Of a stretch of 64,000 nucleotides of DNA, positions 47,501 through 57,169 are shown piece after piece (within the stretch, counting starts at the first letter, position 1; every line of letters begins with the position of its first letter). Under the pieces are notes generated by a model, which did not search any database, had not been told where the DNA came from, and worked only from the letters and a program-made list of their open reading frames with translations. A program made the translations under genes and the position numbers. The DNA comes from Psococerastis gibbosa (Eukaryota; Arthropoda; Insecta; Psocodea; Psocidae): positions 33,874,770 to 33,938,769 of the forward strand of contig OZ020484.1 of assembly GCA_963971405.1 (NCBI GenBank), in the 5' to 3' direction.

Positions 47501-50500
47501 TTTACTCTTTTTCTAGTAAAATGTGTTGACGTTTATTGTTCAGGAATTCTAAGAGTGTATATAGGGGGCTAAACAGCAACTGTATGGACATGGGGATGTG
47601 CACTAATATTTATACTGAGAGGAGGGGTGGGACCCAAAGGCTTCCTGGTACCTTAGTGGCCCTCTGTTAACTCAGCTGCAACTGTATGGGCATGGGGATG
47701 TTAACTAATATTTATACTGAGAGGAGGGGTGGGACCCAAAGGCTTCCTGGTACCTTAGTGGCCCTCTGTTAACTCAGCTGCAACTGTATGGGCATGGGGA
47801 TGTTAGTAGTAGTATGGTTTGACACAGTCCCAGGCCACGGTGTGGGCCCATAGGACTCCAGTGGACCTCCTGATTATAGTGGATTCCGAACCACTTGGGA
47901 AACACAGTGAAGTCACACGATTAGTTCGGAGGTGACCAGGACAAGTCCTACCATGTTTCCCTACCGGCACTGTGCACACGACCAAGTTGTCTGCAGCTTT
48001 GAACCTGCTCTGGTCCGCTGGATTCAACTTGGTATGGCGGCCGGCTTGGGGATGTTAACTAATATTTATACTGAGAGGAGGGGTGGGACCCAAAGGCTTC
48101 CTGGTACCTTAGTGGCCCTCTGTTAACTCAGCTGCAACTGTATGGGCATGGGGATGTTCACTAATATTTATACTGAGAGGAGGGGTGGGACCCAAAGGCT
48201 TCCTGGTACCTTAGTGGCCCTCTGTTAACTCAGCTGCAACTGTATGGGCATGGGGATGTTCACTAATATTTATACTGAGAGGAGGGGTGGGACCCAAAGG
48301 CTTCCTGGTACCTTAGTGGCCCTCTGTTAACTCAGCTGCAACTGTATGGGCATGGGGATGTTAACTAATATTTATACTGAGAGGAGGGGTGGGACCCAAA
48401 GGCTTCCTGGTACCTTAGTGGCCCTCTGTTAACTCAGCTGCAGAAGAAATCAACTAATGCATGTTCTTATTTCATTGAAATAATTTTTAGTTATTTCTAG
48501 ACAAAGTTTAAGATGGCGGAGATAACATTATGTTACTCGTAACTTTGTAATGTTTGGTGTTTACTAACTAGTTTACAAATGTTATTAAAACACTTATTTA
48601 TTGCAACTGCAAAGGCTTTCACGATCGGAGTCACATGAAGAACCAGTAGAATCAGGGCTGATGGTCCGTGAAAGTTCACTTTCATATCGACCACGGCCTA
48701 TCATCCCGGATTCTACTGGTTCTTCACTTGTTTATTGTCTGTTCATTTCTTGAACTCGTCTGTGCCTATCTCCCAAGCAATTATACAGATGAGCGGCTGA
48801 CTTACAAAAGTTTGGGTGAGGTTTTGACGCTGCTGACGTCTTTGTCGTTCAACTCAAACTTCGCATTCTGTTCAAGTCAGCATGGCAATTTCAGATGTCA
48901 TTTTGATTTTCGCCTCCCGTCCTTCTCTACCCGAAATGTAACTAATTAAAGCCCATTCCTTGCAATGCGCATCAGCATCAGCTAGTTTGTGGTGACTTTC
49001 CGGCAATATTAAAACACTGGCTTAATGTAAACACATTGCGAGAGTGTTGTCAAATGTGTATAGGCTTACCGTTTACTGCTTTCGCCTTGTTTACAAGGCC
49101 GAAGGTGCATTTATATTACTATTCTCTTTCGTTCTATAGTATTACATAACATAACTCATAAGTATAGTGTAGAGCAGCTGAGGCTGCCAAATAATTAATC
49201 GCAACGAACAAGTCCATGGATGGATTCGAATAATGTCATAAGTCTGTAGGTCTGTTGGTAATACCAATGATGAGTTACGACAGGTCTCCGATCGCATGGT
49301 GTTTAGAGATTCGCACAAGGACAAGCAAGGTACCTGACCATTGACGGCAGATATTAACCACCCTTGAACCACCCCAAAAATGTATCAGTTTTTATTTTTT
49401 TATTAATCTTACTACGCATTATTAATGATTCAGGCCTGATCCGACGAACGATCGATAATTAAAATTTAAGTAACGCTTATCTTATTCATATTGAATGCAT
49501 CAGTATGTGTTAGCCGATTCAACAATAATGATAATAATAACATGATAAGCGTCATTTAAATTGTAAGTATCAGTCGTCGGATCGGGCCTAAGTCTATCCA
49601 AGAAAAGAAAACAAAAATTTTAGAACACTGGATCATGCTTTTGAAGGGAATTTTATTTTTTAAAATTTTTTTTCCAAAGCTTTAAAACTTGGCAAATTTC
49701 TGTGACTTCATGTTTTTTTGTTTGTTTTGGTACCTACCTATTAAACATGTCTGCGCTCTGATTAAAATATAAAATATAAAATGATTTAATTTCCGATATC
49801 CTACACCTATCCGGAAAAATCATTGCACCAAAGCTGAAAAATTCCGCGTAGTGCAGAGTGTTATGCATAATATAGTCACCTACAACTTGAATAGGCTAAA
49901 ATATCGTTATAAAGTACGAAGAATTAAGTAAATTAAAAAATTTAAAAAAAAAAAAACCGACATTAGTTTGGTTCCTCTTAAAGCCCTAACTCAGTAGGTT
50001 GGTTCCATTGGAGCTTAGCAGAACGGATACTTGGACCCGCTCTAAACTCTGTACTTAGCTTGTGCAGGCTATGTTCCCTGTGAAATTGCGTACTTATCTT
50101 GTGCAGGCTACACCAGCCGCCATATTGATTACGCTCTACAGCCACGGGATGAGTCAGAGTCATTGTTTATTTGTTTGTTTACAGGACGTGCCTCAGTGGG
50201 TGGAGGGGAGGGCTGAGGTGGAGGTTGTGGACATGGTGCTCAGGATACGCGGCAAGCTTAGTCAGCACGACTCTGTTCTGTCTTCTTCTACTGTCGATTT
50301 GCTCAGGTAAATAGGTAGGCCTATACTAGCTCGGCAGCCCAAGCACCTAGACAGGAAGAGAGTTGCAAACTCTCTTAATTTAGATATAGGACCTGGGCGC
50401 CCGAGGAAAGAGTATTTACAGCAAGTGATGGAGGATGTAGGGGCCAATACATACATGGAGCTGAAGAGGGCGTGCCAGGATCGTGGGGAGTGGGGAATCG

Positions 50501-52167
50501 ATGCCACATGTTGCTGTCAAGCAGCCAGCTGACTGAACTTGAAGAAATAGAAGAAGAAGAAGGAAGAGGTTTAGGTCGTACAGCGCAAATCTTGGGGAGA
50601 TTGTGTCCCACATGCCGAGGTCCTGTATATATATAGATAATTCCTGTATCTTTAAAAATCTGTGAAAACCCTTAACCCATTATTCCAAAAAAATCGTACA
50701 GTAGACAAAAGCAAACTGTTGTAGACGGTACCTGGGCAACTAGTTGTCTAGCTCGCTTATAGCAGTTTACCGAACGACAACAGTGCTCACCACACCAACC
50801 CTATTCAAAACCACAGCATTGCACTACACATAAACATACAACGCGTAAGCCCCAAAGGGCGTTGCGTTATGATAATAGAAAAAAAAAGATAATTCGGTCG
50901 AACTCCTTAATTTTGAGCTTTGACAACTGCATCACAGTTGTCAACTATGCCTTCTGATGAGGGCTGAAGTATTATTAGAAAACTTAATTGTCGACTGGAC
51001 TACAGTTTATGGGTGAAAGTTTCGCCGGCCAATTTATTTGCGTGGCGCAATGTCATTGCGGTGTTATTAAAAAGTTTGATGAATGAGCGTTTGACATTTT
51101 TTAACAGTTTAACGATCGTGTCAACTGCGAGAATCATTGATTAAACATTATTGCTTGCGGTTATTTGCTTTCAATTTCAATTTTTTACGAATGTTCTGGG
51201 TTTCGTAAATTATCGGAAACTGTGACAGTTTGACGTTTACTTCTCATTTTACACGCAGCTGAATAGATTGTCAAATCTGGGCGTTCTTTTACTTAAATTA
51301 TGCCATGTTAATTCGTATATAATAAACTGGACCTGTACTGTAGGGACTCTGACTTTCACCCGAAAGGTTGTTGGTTCGAATCCCCCCTTGCTTCATTTTC
51401 TAGCTATGATTCGGGGGTGATGTAAAACAGGCTGTCCTAGTTGAGTGTAAAGGTGGGCTTTATAGACCTAACTTCACTAGGTTGGCTTAGTAATAGAACC
51501 GAAGTCATTTATTAATTACGATGAATGCACGATTTGACCTGGGTGGGCCATTTTATGCCCATCGATTTTTAAAGCGACAGAAACATAAACTTTGCCCGTG
51601 TTTCATATGGCAGAACTTCCTTTTTATATATTTGTAAAAATTATCTTAAAAAGACACTTCTCCCGATGTAAATAAACAAATGACTAGTTTATCTATATTT
51701 TTGTCGCTCTGAAATCGCTGTAGGATGCTTAAAGGTTTCCGGGCACAGCATTTTATTGGTTCCTTTTTACCATGGATTTTCGTTTCTAGTTGTTGCGATG
51801 TAATGTGTCTTCAAACGTTTTGCGAGGATATTTATACTAAAACTCACAAATATGTGAAGTGGCTCATTACAGGCTTGTGAAGGGTTAATGCTATGCCTTA
51901 ATGCCTTAATGCTTAGCCTACGCTAGTCTAATAATAATCATTGACTAAAATGTACGTGCTTGTATTTCATTGCTCTGCTCTCCAGCCTATGATTAGCCTT
52001 GGCCACTGCAACCACACCATTCTGTCACTCGTCACATGACGCCACCTTTTTCTTTTTGTTTCCTGTCTTGTCAATACTTAGTTCACATCTTTGTCGCCAG
52101 ATGTCGCATGGATGATCTAATCTCAACTCTACCCGACGACCTGAAGGAGTTGCTGAAGAGCAGCTGA
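38563..52167 (+). CDS. DENND6A: DENN domain protein DENND6 (Rab guanine nucleotide exchange factor)
   Basis: Exons: 38563-38706, 39113-39337, 40644-40829, 42187-42371, 42599-42807, 43903-44144, 45221-45433, 50185-50306, 52101-52167 (TGA). All phases join, giving 530 residues (human DENND6A about 608). Landmarks are [108 protein letters not shown] and GDWAGLY. By family knowledge DENND6A activates Rab14 on recycling endosomes. Poly(A) signal AATAAA is at 52324. The seventh intron (45434-50184) holds a tandem array and several repeats. The insect gene is the single ortholog of vertebrate 6A and 6B, so the symbol is by similarity. Confidence 0.95.
39728..40346. mobile_element. hAT-like non-autonomous element, perfect 8-bp TSD
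   Basis: The ends are TAGAGGTG and CACCTCTA, flanked by CTTTCAGA on both sides (39720-39727, 40347-40354). The interior repeats GAACCGGTTC-type words and has no transposase ORF. It has inserted into an older repeat: joining the flanks restores GATGTCGAC...CTTTCAGATCGG...GAATTCTAC, related to 3464-3612. It lies in DENND6 intron 2. Confidence 0.85.
40882..41060. mobile_element. MITE with ~42-bp inverted ends
   Basis: The left end CTTAAAATTATTGAAAAAAT, then AAGACGCAACTGATCCA, is the complement of the right end (TGGATCAGTTGCGTCTTATT, then TTTTCAATAATTTTAAG). It is about 179 bp and lies directly after DENND6 exon 3. No certain target duplication. Confidence 0.7.
41235..41460 (-). mobile_element. 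LINE C-terminal fragment
   Basis: The minus strand reads [20 protein letters not shown], then [20 protein letters not shown]. This is the RNase H-distal Cys/His tail found in jockey/R1/I-type non-LTR elements. It lies in DENND6 intron 3 and is truncated. Confidence 0.65.
42830..42969. mobile_element. Foldback element, near-perfect (copy 9)
   Basis: The arms are complementary over about 55 bp with one mismatch in the inner part. Left end GGGGCAAATTCCACCGACCT; right end complement GGCGCCAAGTCCACCGACCT. Flanks are CAA and CAG. The arm is CTCGTTTTTGATCGTGAGCG, unlike any other copy. The core is TTGACGTGGTAGCAGACATT, then TTTAGACTGTCTTTAATGTC. It starts 22 bp past the DENND6 exon 5 donor. Confidence 0.85.
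43080..43600. repeat. Dispersed repeat, shared with 49265-49340 and 61065-61245
   Basis: The block at 43090-43165 (TCTCCGATTGCATGGCGTGT, GACTCGCACAAG) recurs at 49268-49345. The block 43285-43460 (GAAGATTGGCGA, then CCATGGATTATTACATGCAGAAGG) recurs at 61068-61240. ORFs on both strands here look like by-products of the repeat. It lies in DENND6 intron 5. Confidence 0.55.
45108..45205 (+). pseudogene. Decayed partial copy of DENND6 exon 7
   Basis: This matches 45252-45350 inside exon 7 at over 85 percent. It reads [20 protein letters not shown], then [11 protein letters not shown], against [20 protein letters not shown], then [13 protein letters not shown]. It lacks three codons in frame. The frame is still open through to the true exon 7 acceptor. 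It has no good 5' acceptor of its own, so it is probably a dead exon duplicate. Confidence 0.8.
45665..45745 (+). repeat. SINE 3' fragment
   Basis: AGTGTAAGAGAAGGCCTTTTGGGCCTAA is a diverged relative of the SINE body segment that reads GAGTGTAAGAGAGGGCTTTA at 11262-11281. A GTGATGGCAGG block takes the place of GCTAGGTTGG. Confidence 0.4.
47172..47463. repeat. Element with AGGCGTAAAG inverted ends
   Basis: The left end AGAGGCGTAAAGTTTTAG and the right end CACTTTACGCCCCTAAG are near complements. The interior has a G run and a C run (47405-47450). It lies in DENND6 intron 7 and is MITE-like. Confidence 0.5.
47571..48443 (+). repeat. 102-bp tandem repeat, about 6-7 units, with an insertion
   Basis: The unit contains ACTAATATTTATACTGAGAG, AGGGGTGGGACCCAAAGG and CCTTAGTGGCCCTCTGTTAA. 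Unit anchors are at about 47602, 47704, 48057, 48159, 48261 and 48363, so the period is 102 bp. One unit is broken by a 242-bp insertion (47806-48047). Units are nearly identical to one another, which implies recent spread or homogenisation. It is in DENND6 intron 7. Confidence 0.92.
47806..48047. mobile_element. 242-bp insertion in the tandem array with 10-bp direct repeats
   Basis: GGGGATGTTA occurs just before (47796-47805) and at the end (48048-48057) of the insert, which is the pattern of a target-site duplication. Removing the insert and one repeat restores the 102-bp spacing. The insert is GC-richer than its surroundings and begins GTAGTAGTATGGTTTGACAC. It has no clear inverted ends, poly-A tail or pol III boxes, so its class is unknown. 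Confidence 0.7.
48610..48735. repeat. Foldback repeat (GATTCTACTGG family)
   Basis: TGAAGAACCAGTAGAATCAG pairs with CGGATTCTACTGGTTCTTCA, and GGTCCGTGAAAG with CTTTCATATCGACC. It is related to 3464-3612 and 47080-47180. Confidence 0.6.
50318..50520 (+). mobile_element. LINE C-terminal fragment
   Basis: The plus strand reads [20 protein letters not shown], then [16 protein letters not shown], a typical post-RT tail. It begins within about 15 bp of the DENND6 exon 8 donor (50306), so the insertion sits right at the intron start. Confidence 0.55.
51336..51500 (+). repeat. tRNA-derived SINE, second copy with head
   Basis: It has GGGACTCTGACTTTCACCCG, the B box GGTTCGAATCC, and the body ending GGCTTAGTAATAGAACC. 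It matches 11141-11317. It lies in DENND6 intron 8. Confidence 0.7.
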
Positions 52168-54400
52168 TATGAACTGCCGCGCGCCGCCGCCGCCCGACCT
52201 CTGCCGCCGGAACTACCTCCTCTGCTACCCGCCTCGCGCAAGCGGACGCGTGCGTCTCCACTGGGCTGCTGCGTCGCTCCTGCCACTTAGTTTCTTCTGC
52301 TGCCACGTCTGTGAATACTCGTAAATAAATCGGTAATTATTTAAACATGACCACAGCTCAGCTTAATTTGCCTTGATAGTGACGTCATAAGTGGTTTTGG
52401 TAGGTACTGTATATTGAATACTAAGGTGAATGAGTTTATTTTTTATAACTGAGAGGAAATCTATTTATTAATGGAATCAATATTCAGTTTGAAATATGTG
52501 TTTAATTTTCATTTGACGTCACTGTTAAGTCAAATATAAACAGTACGTTTACCTACACGGTGTTGGGGCATTATGCATGTGCCATAGGCTTGTTATACAC
52601 TTTTGAACATTGTTATAATTCGAATCGAAAAAAGAATAACGCTGGACTTATGCATTTTTAGTCTGGTCGATTTGAATCAGTAGACTCAGGGAAGTCCAAC
52701 AAAATTTTTTTTGTCAAAAGATGTAGGCAATTTTTTCACTCTTTATCGATATTTCACATATATCACAGTTTTTGACATAATGCTCTTGCAAAGCGATGTG
52801 AAAATACTCGAAATATTTATCTATCTATATTTTTTTGTTAAAAAGGGTCTATCTTTTAAAATTATTTTTGGTCGGAAACGACTGATAACTTCAAAATACT
52901 ATAGATGAAATTAACTTGCAATTTTGACCCCTTATGACACGTTATTTCCCTGCTCTAAAGACTGTACTTCCTAATTACCCTGCCAATTCTTTTCAAATTT
53001 TTTCTTCAATCGAATGTTGAAAAAATACTCAAAAGTAAGGTCTAATGGGAAATTTGATTTCTATTCGTTTAATTTGTTGGTTTTTAGATTTCTTATAGGA
53101 ATTGGGCATATTTATTGATTAGAAAACTGTTTTAAAGGTAATTCGTATTGTAATTGTTGACGCTTTGCGATAAAACAGAAACTCCCTCATGCGGAGCGGA
53201 AATTTTAAATTAAGTAACTGATGAAGTTGGGAGTAGATATATTGACATTACTGCATGTAAACTTACTACTATATTAGTAGCGATTTAGGGTAGGCTAAAT
53301 ATAGTCTAGAAGATTTATTCTTGGTACCTACTGTGTATTCTTTGATAAGTACGGTAGTTGGGAAACCGAGATTGATTCAGGTACAATTTGTGTTTATTGG
53401 CTCAGAGATTGGGAAATATATTCCATTTATTGTGGCAATGGAAATGATTTGTCATTACATTTTTCTTATTCTTAGTTGTGTGATTTTGCAATACAACCTT
53501 GCTGTGTCGCTCGGTCAGTTAAATTTTTGCGGTAATTGATCCATTTTCATTTGCGCAAGACACAAGGTTTAAGGGAGATTATGTTTTGTAAACAAAAGCT
53601 GACCTGAGCTATTTTTACAAATCGATCTCGATCAAAAGTCATACAACTATTAAAATAATCTTTTGATGACTTCATAGAAATACAAGCTTTTGCTTTTCAT
53701 TTTCTCACCGAAAATATTATTACTCCCAAAAACACGATGTTTTATGCAGATTTTTTTATTTTTATAGTTTATTATTTCGGGGTAAATAGTATACGTGGAG
53801 AAAGTTTGTATTTTTTACGAAGTCGTCGAAAGACTTATATTATGTTTATTACTATTATAAGATGTTTGTAGCTGTGGGACGAGACATTAATTAATTTCAC
53901 CAAAAAACCCAGATCGCCCTTTTTTACAAAAGAATTGGAACGCTTTACCTTACGGTGGAGATTTCCATATATTCTGTAAACAAAGCCGGCTTGGGCATGT
54001 TCGACTAAGTAAATTAGTTCCTCGTTTCACAACTGCACAGATAAGAAAGAACTCTTATGAACAATTCGTAAAAAAAATACAAGCTTTCCGAAAAAGCCGA
54101 CTATACCCGTCCATACCCGTCTGCTTTGAGACTATTTTATAAAATCGGTCTAATGTACTTTATCCTGTTTTGCTACAATACTAATAATTCAGGTGCAAAA
54201 TTCAAATTTACTACAAAACTTATAACTTTTTCATTAGACCATTTTTCTAACTTTGCGGCTGTGAAACGAGGAATTAATAAATATAAATATAACATTAATA
54301 TAAAAATAAATATTTTAGTCAGAAGCTCCCAGCCCTCATAGTTCGTTTACAAAATATTTGGAAATCTCCGCTCAGTTCACCAGACTCTTCTTCTTCTTAA
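52168..54400. other. Gene-free stretch after DENND6
   Basis: It starts with the DENND6 3' UTR and the AATAAA at 52324. Beyond about 52400 it is AT-rich with no recognised exon or repeat family. The ORFs present lack conserved-looking content. Confidence 0.5.
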
Positions 54401-54439
54401 GGTTACAATCTTAGCGATTGGTTGGCAGCAACTCCCTGC

Positions 54440-55081
54440 ATATCGTCCTTCAGTTTACTCGGTCCTCGATCTTCCTCTTCAGTTCTTGATATGATATTGC
54501 TCCTGCGTCTTCTTTTACTTGATCCATGAATTCCTTCTTCGGTTATTTCCCTCTACTGTGCCCTCGATAATAGTGTGTACCAGATTTTCGTGCCTTAGCA
54601 AACGCCCCATCCATTTCGCTCTCCTGATTCTTATCTGGGCTACTAACTGTCTTTCTTCCCCGATAGCGTCTAGCACTCTTTCATTTGTCACATGGTCCCT
54701 CCAGCTGATCAGTAGCATCCTTCTGTAACACCACATTTCGAAAGCTTCAAGTTTCTTTAGTTCCTTATCTGCTATAGTCCAGGTTTCACAGCCGTACAAT
54801 AAAACACTCCACACACATGTTTTTAGAAATTGCTTCCTGATGGTTAGTTTTATGTTATAGGATTCCAGAATCTTGGATTTTTTATTGAATGCCACCTTGG
54901 CTTGTTGGATACGGCGGTTTATTTCAATCGCTGAGCTATTGTCTTCTGTTATTGTGCTGCCCAGGTACTTAAATTGCTTGACACTGCTGAGAACTACTCT
55001 GTCAAGGGATGCATATGCTTGGCTAATGTCATTCTTATTCTTCACAACCATGACTTTGGTTTTGCTTTTATTTATGGTCAT
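54440..55081 (-). mobile_element. LINE reverse-transcriptase C-terminal fragment
   Basis: This is a 188-residue minus-strand ORF: MTINKSKTKVMVV, then SSVKQFKYLGSTITEDNSSA, LLYGCETWT, FEMWCYRRMLLISWRDHVTN and a WMGRLLRHENLVHTIIEGTV tail. It is the downstream part of an RT (thumb and beyond), with the catalytic FADD block missing. It is typical of arthropod non-LTR elements; the clade is undecided. The 3' end extends toward 54440. Confidence 0.85.
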
Positions 55082-55170
55082 ATATAGACTCTACTATAGA
55101 ATTTATCAAATTATATTTTTATAACTATAATGCTGACGACCTGTCGTGGAACACACCCTTAGTCTATTAA

Positions 55171-55310
55171 GGCGCTTATTCCACCAACGTCAATAGTGAT
55201 AGTAAATGTAGTATTGACGTGGTAGCAGACATTTTTGGACTGTCTTTAATGTCTGCTACCACGTCAATACTGCATTTACTATCACTAGTGACGTTGGTGG
55301 AAAATGCGCC
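55171..55310. mobile_element. Foldback element, TSD TAA (copy 10)
   Basis: A 140-bp hairpin has ends GGCGCTTATTCCACCAACGT and ACGTTGGTGGAAAATGCGCC, flanked by TAA (55168-55170, 55311-55313). About 64 of 68 arm bases pair. The core TTGACGTGGTAGCAGACATT and TGTCTTTAATGTCTGCTACC is nearly identical to copy 9, but the arm (GTCAATAGTGATAGTAAATG) is unrelated to it. Confidence 0.87.
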
Positions 55311-55314
55311 TAAT

Positions 55315-57169
55315 TATTAATATGAGCAAGGCATAATTTGTATTACTGGCCTTGAAATTGGCTCATGGGCTGCCACACGAAAGGAAATGAATTTGATCGG
55401 TCCAGGTACATAGACTCATTTAATTTGGTATGGACATTCAGAACAAAGTGACTCGGCTTCCATTGAAATTTTATCACACTGGAGGAAACGGTATAGTACA
55501 GTAAATATATTTAAGAAATGACACTGCAACATTCATTCCACTTTCCTTTTTCCTAGCACCAGCGGAAAAGAATAGCTTACCCGGGAATAATTATTGTAAA
55601 TTATCCTATGTAAGCCCCAACCCCTAGTGGAATGAAAGCGGAGTAAGAATTATATTAAAAAATTGTTTGCCAACAGGTTCATTGTTGTATAGGCTACATG
55701 TTGGTGATTTATTTTTTATTTTTAGCTCAATACGATAAAATAGTTGTGTGTTTGACTTTAAACAAGCGGGCTCGTTTTAATACCTTATTAAAATAAACCC
55801 GCTACAAAGCAGACATCATTCAACTGTGTTGTCATGTTGGACCCAGAAAAAAATTGTTCCGCCTACGCCTATTACATGCAATAATGAAGAGCAATTAATC
55901 TGTTGACAAAACATTTCTGATTTTAATTTATATAATTCGCTGTAATTCCCGTAGTTCCCTGTTATTTAGGAAAATGTACTCTAATGTTATTCTTGTACGT
56001 TGGTGCTAGGACTGCAGGTACTTTACCTGGGGCCTGGAAAAATTACCCGTATGATGTGATTGATAATTGATTGGTTCCTTTTAACCATAACGGAAAAATT
56101 ACTTTACATAGTATAATCATAGACCAGTTCTTTTATTGCCGGCGTAGAAAAATAAATCAAAAAAGTGTTGCGTTCAGGGGTGAACAACACTGGAATTGAT
56201 TCGACTGTCAGTTTTCTTTCTACTTTCTTAAAATTTGCCCAGTGTATAGATTCACCATTAGCCATCGTGGAGTCGAGCTGACTAACTAGTCTTAGGAATC
56301 TGTCCAAGTAAATCGACTTGACCTGGAGTTACACATCACCAACTTACAGTACGCAGAGTACTTGTAAAGCACATTACAATACTTGTTAAACTCTACTGTT
56401 GTATAGTGTACAATGTAGCCTACATGGCAGTAGATAGTTTTTTGAAATTGGACCTATATGGATTGCACAGAGTAACATTCTGGAGCATATTATAACATCA
56501 TGATCAGATGGGTAAATGTTTCCCTATCACTGAGAAAAAAAATCAATTACAAGAACTCCCCTCAACTAGGTACGTACCGTACAGGTACATTAGGCTAAGT
56601 TATAAATAAAAGCTAGATAATAAGGTGTAGGCGTTGGCATCATAAATATTTAGAGTCTATATCATCCATCGACACATAAGTAAACCTTTACATTGTTGGG
56701 CTATTCATCTGTTAGCTTACTTGGCAGATAGTTATATGGCAGTGCGACACGGCGGATCAGCACTATAGGGTTAATTATATGTCCATGGTATTGCCAGGTA
56801 CAAACTGTCCTAAAATTCTCTAAGTGATCGCCATTGCATTATAAAAGGTTACAAACAGCAGCTAGTGGAGGCACTGACCTGGAGGGGGTAAGAGGTACTT
56901 TGGGCGTTAAATAGGGACAATTCAGGGAAGCAGATTGTCTGGAACACTGGCCACTCGGTGGCACTTCATATTGAACAAGAGGTAAAACTGAGATGTGCGC
57001 ATGTGGTACTCGGTTTAGCATCATCAATGAGTAATCCTACAAATAGAATAAACTGTAATTTGCGTGATATATCTTTTAGCATGCGGCCCAGACCTGCGTT
57101 CTAGACAATCTACTACCACGTCAAACAAATTCAATTAAAGGGCCGCTCATGGTATTGCATGTTCATTTG
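55315..57169. other. Gene-free stretch before the minus-strand gene
   Basis: No exon is recognised. The sequence at 57095-57135 (TCTACTACCACGTCAAACAA) could be a worn half of the foldback family. The 3' UTR of the minus-strand gene must lie in the upper part, below 57170. Confidence 0.4.

Noticed and set aside
47571-48443. CRISPR array
   Set aside because: Repeats are directly adjacent 102-bp units without unique spacers, in a eukaryotic intron.
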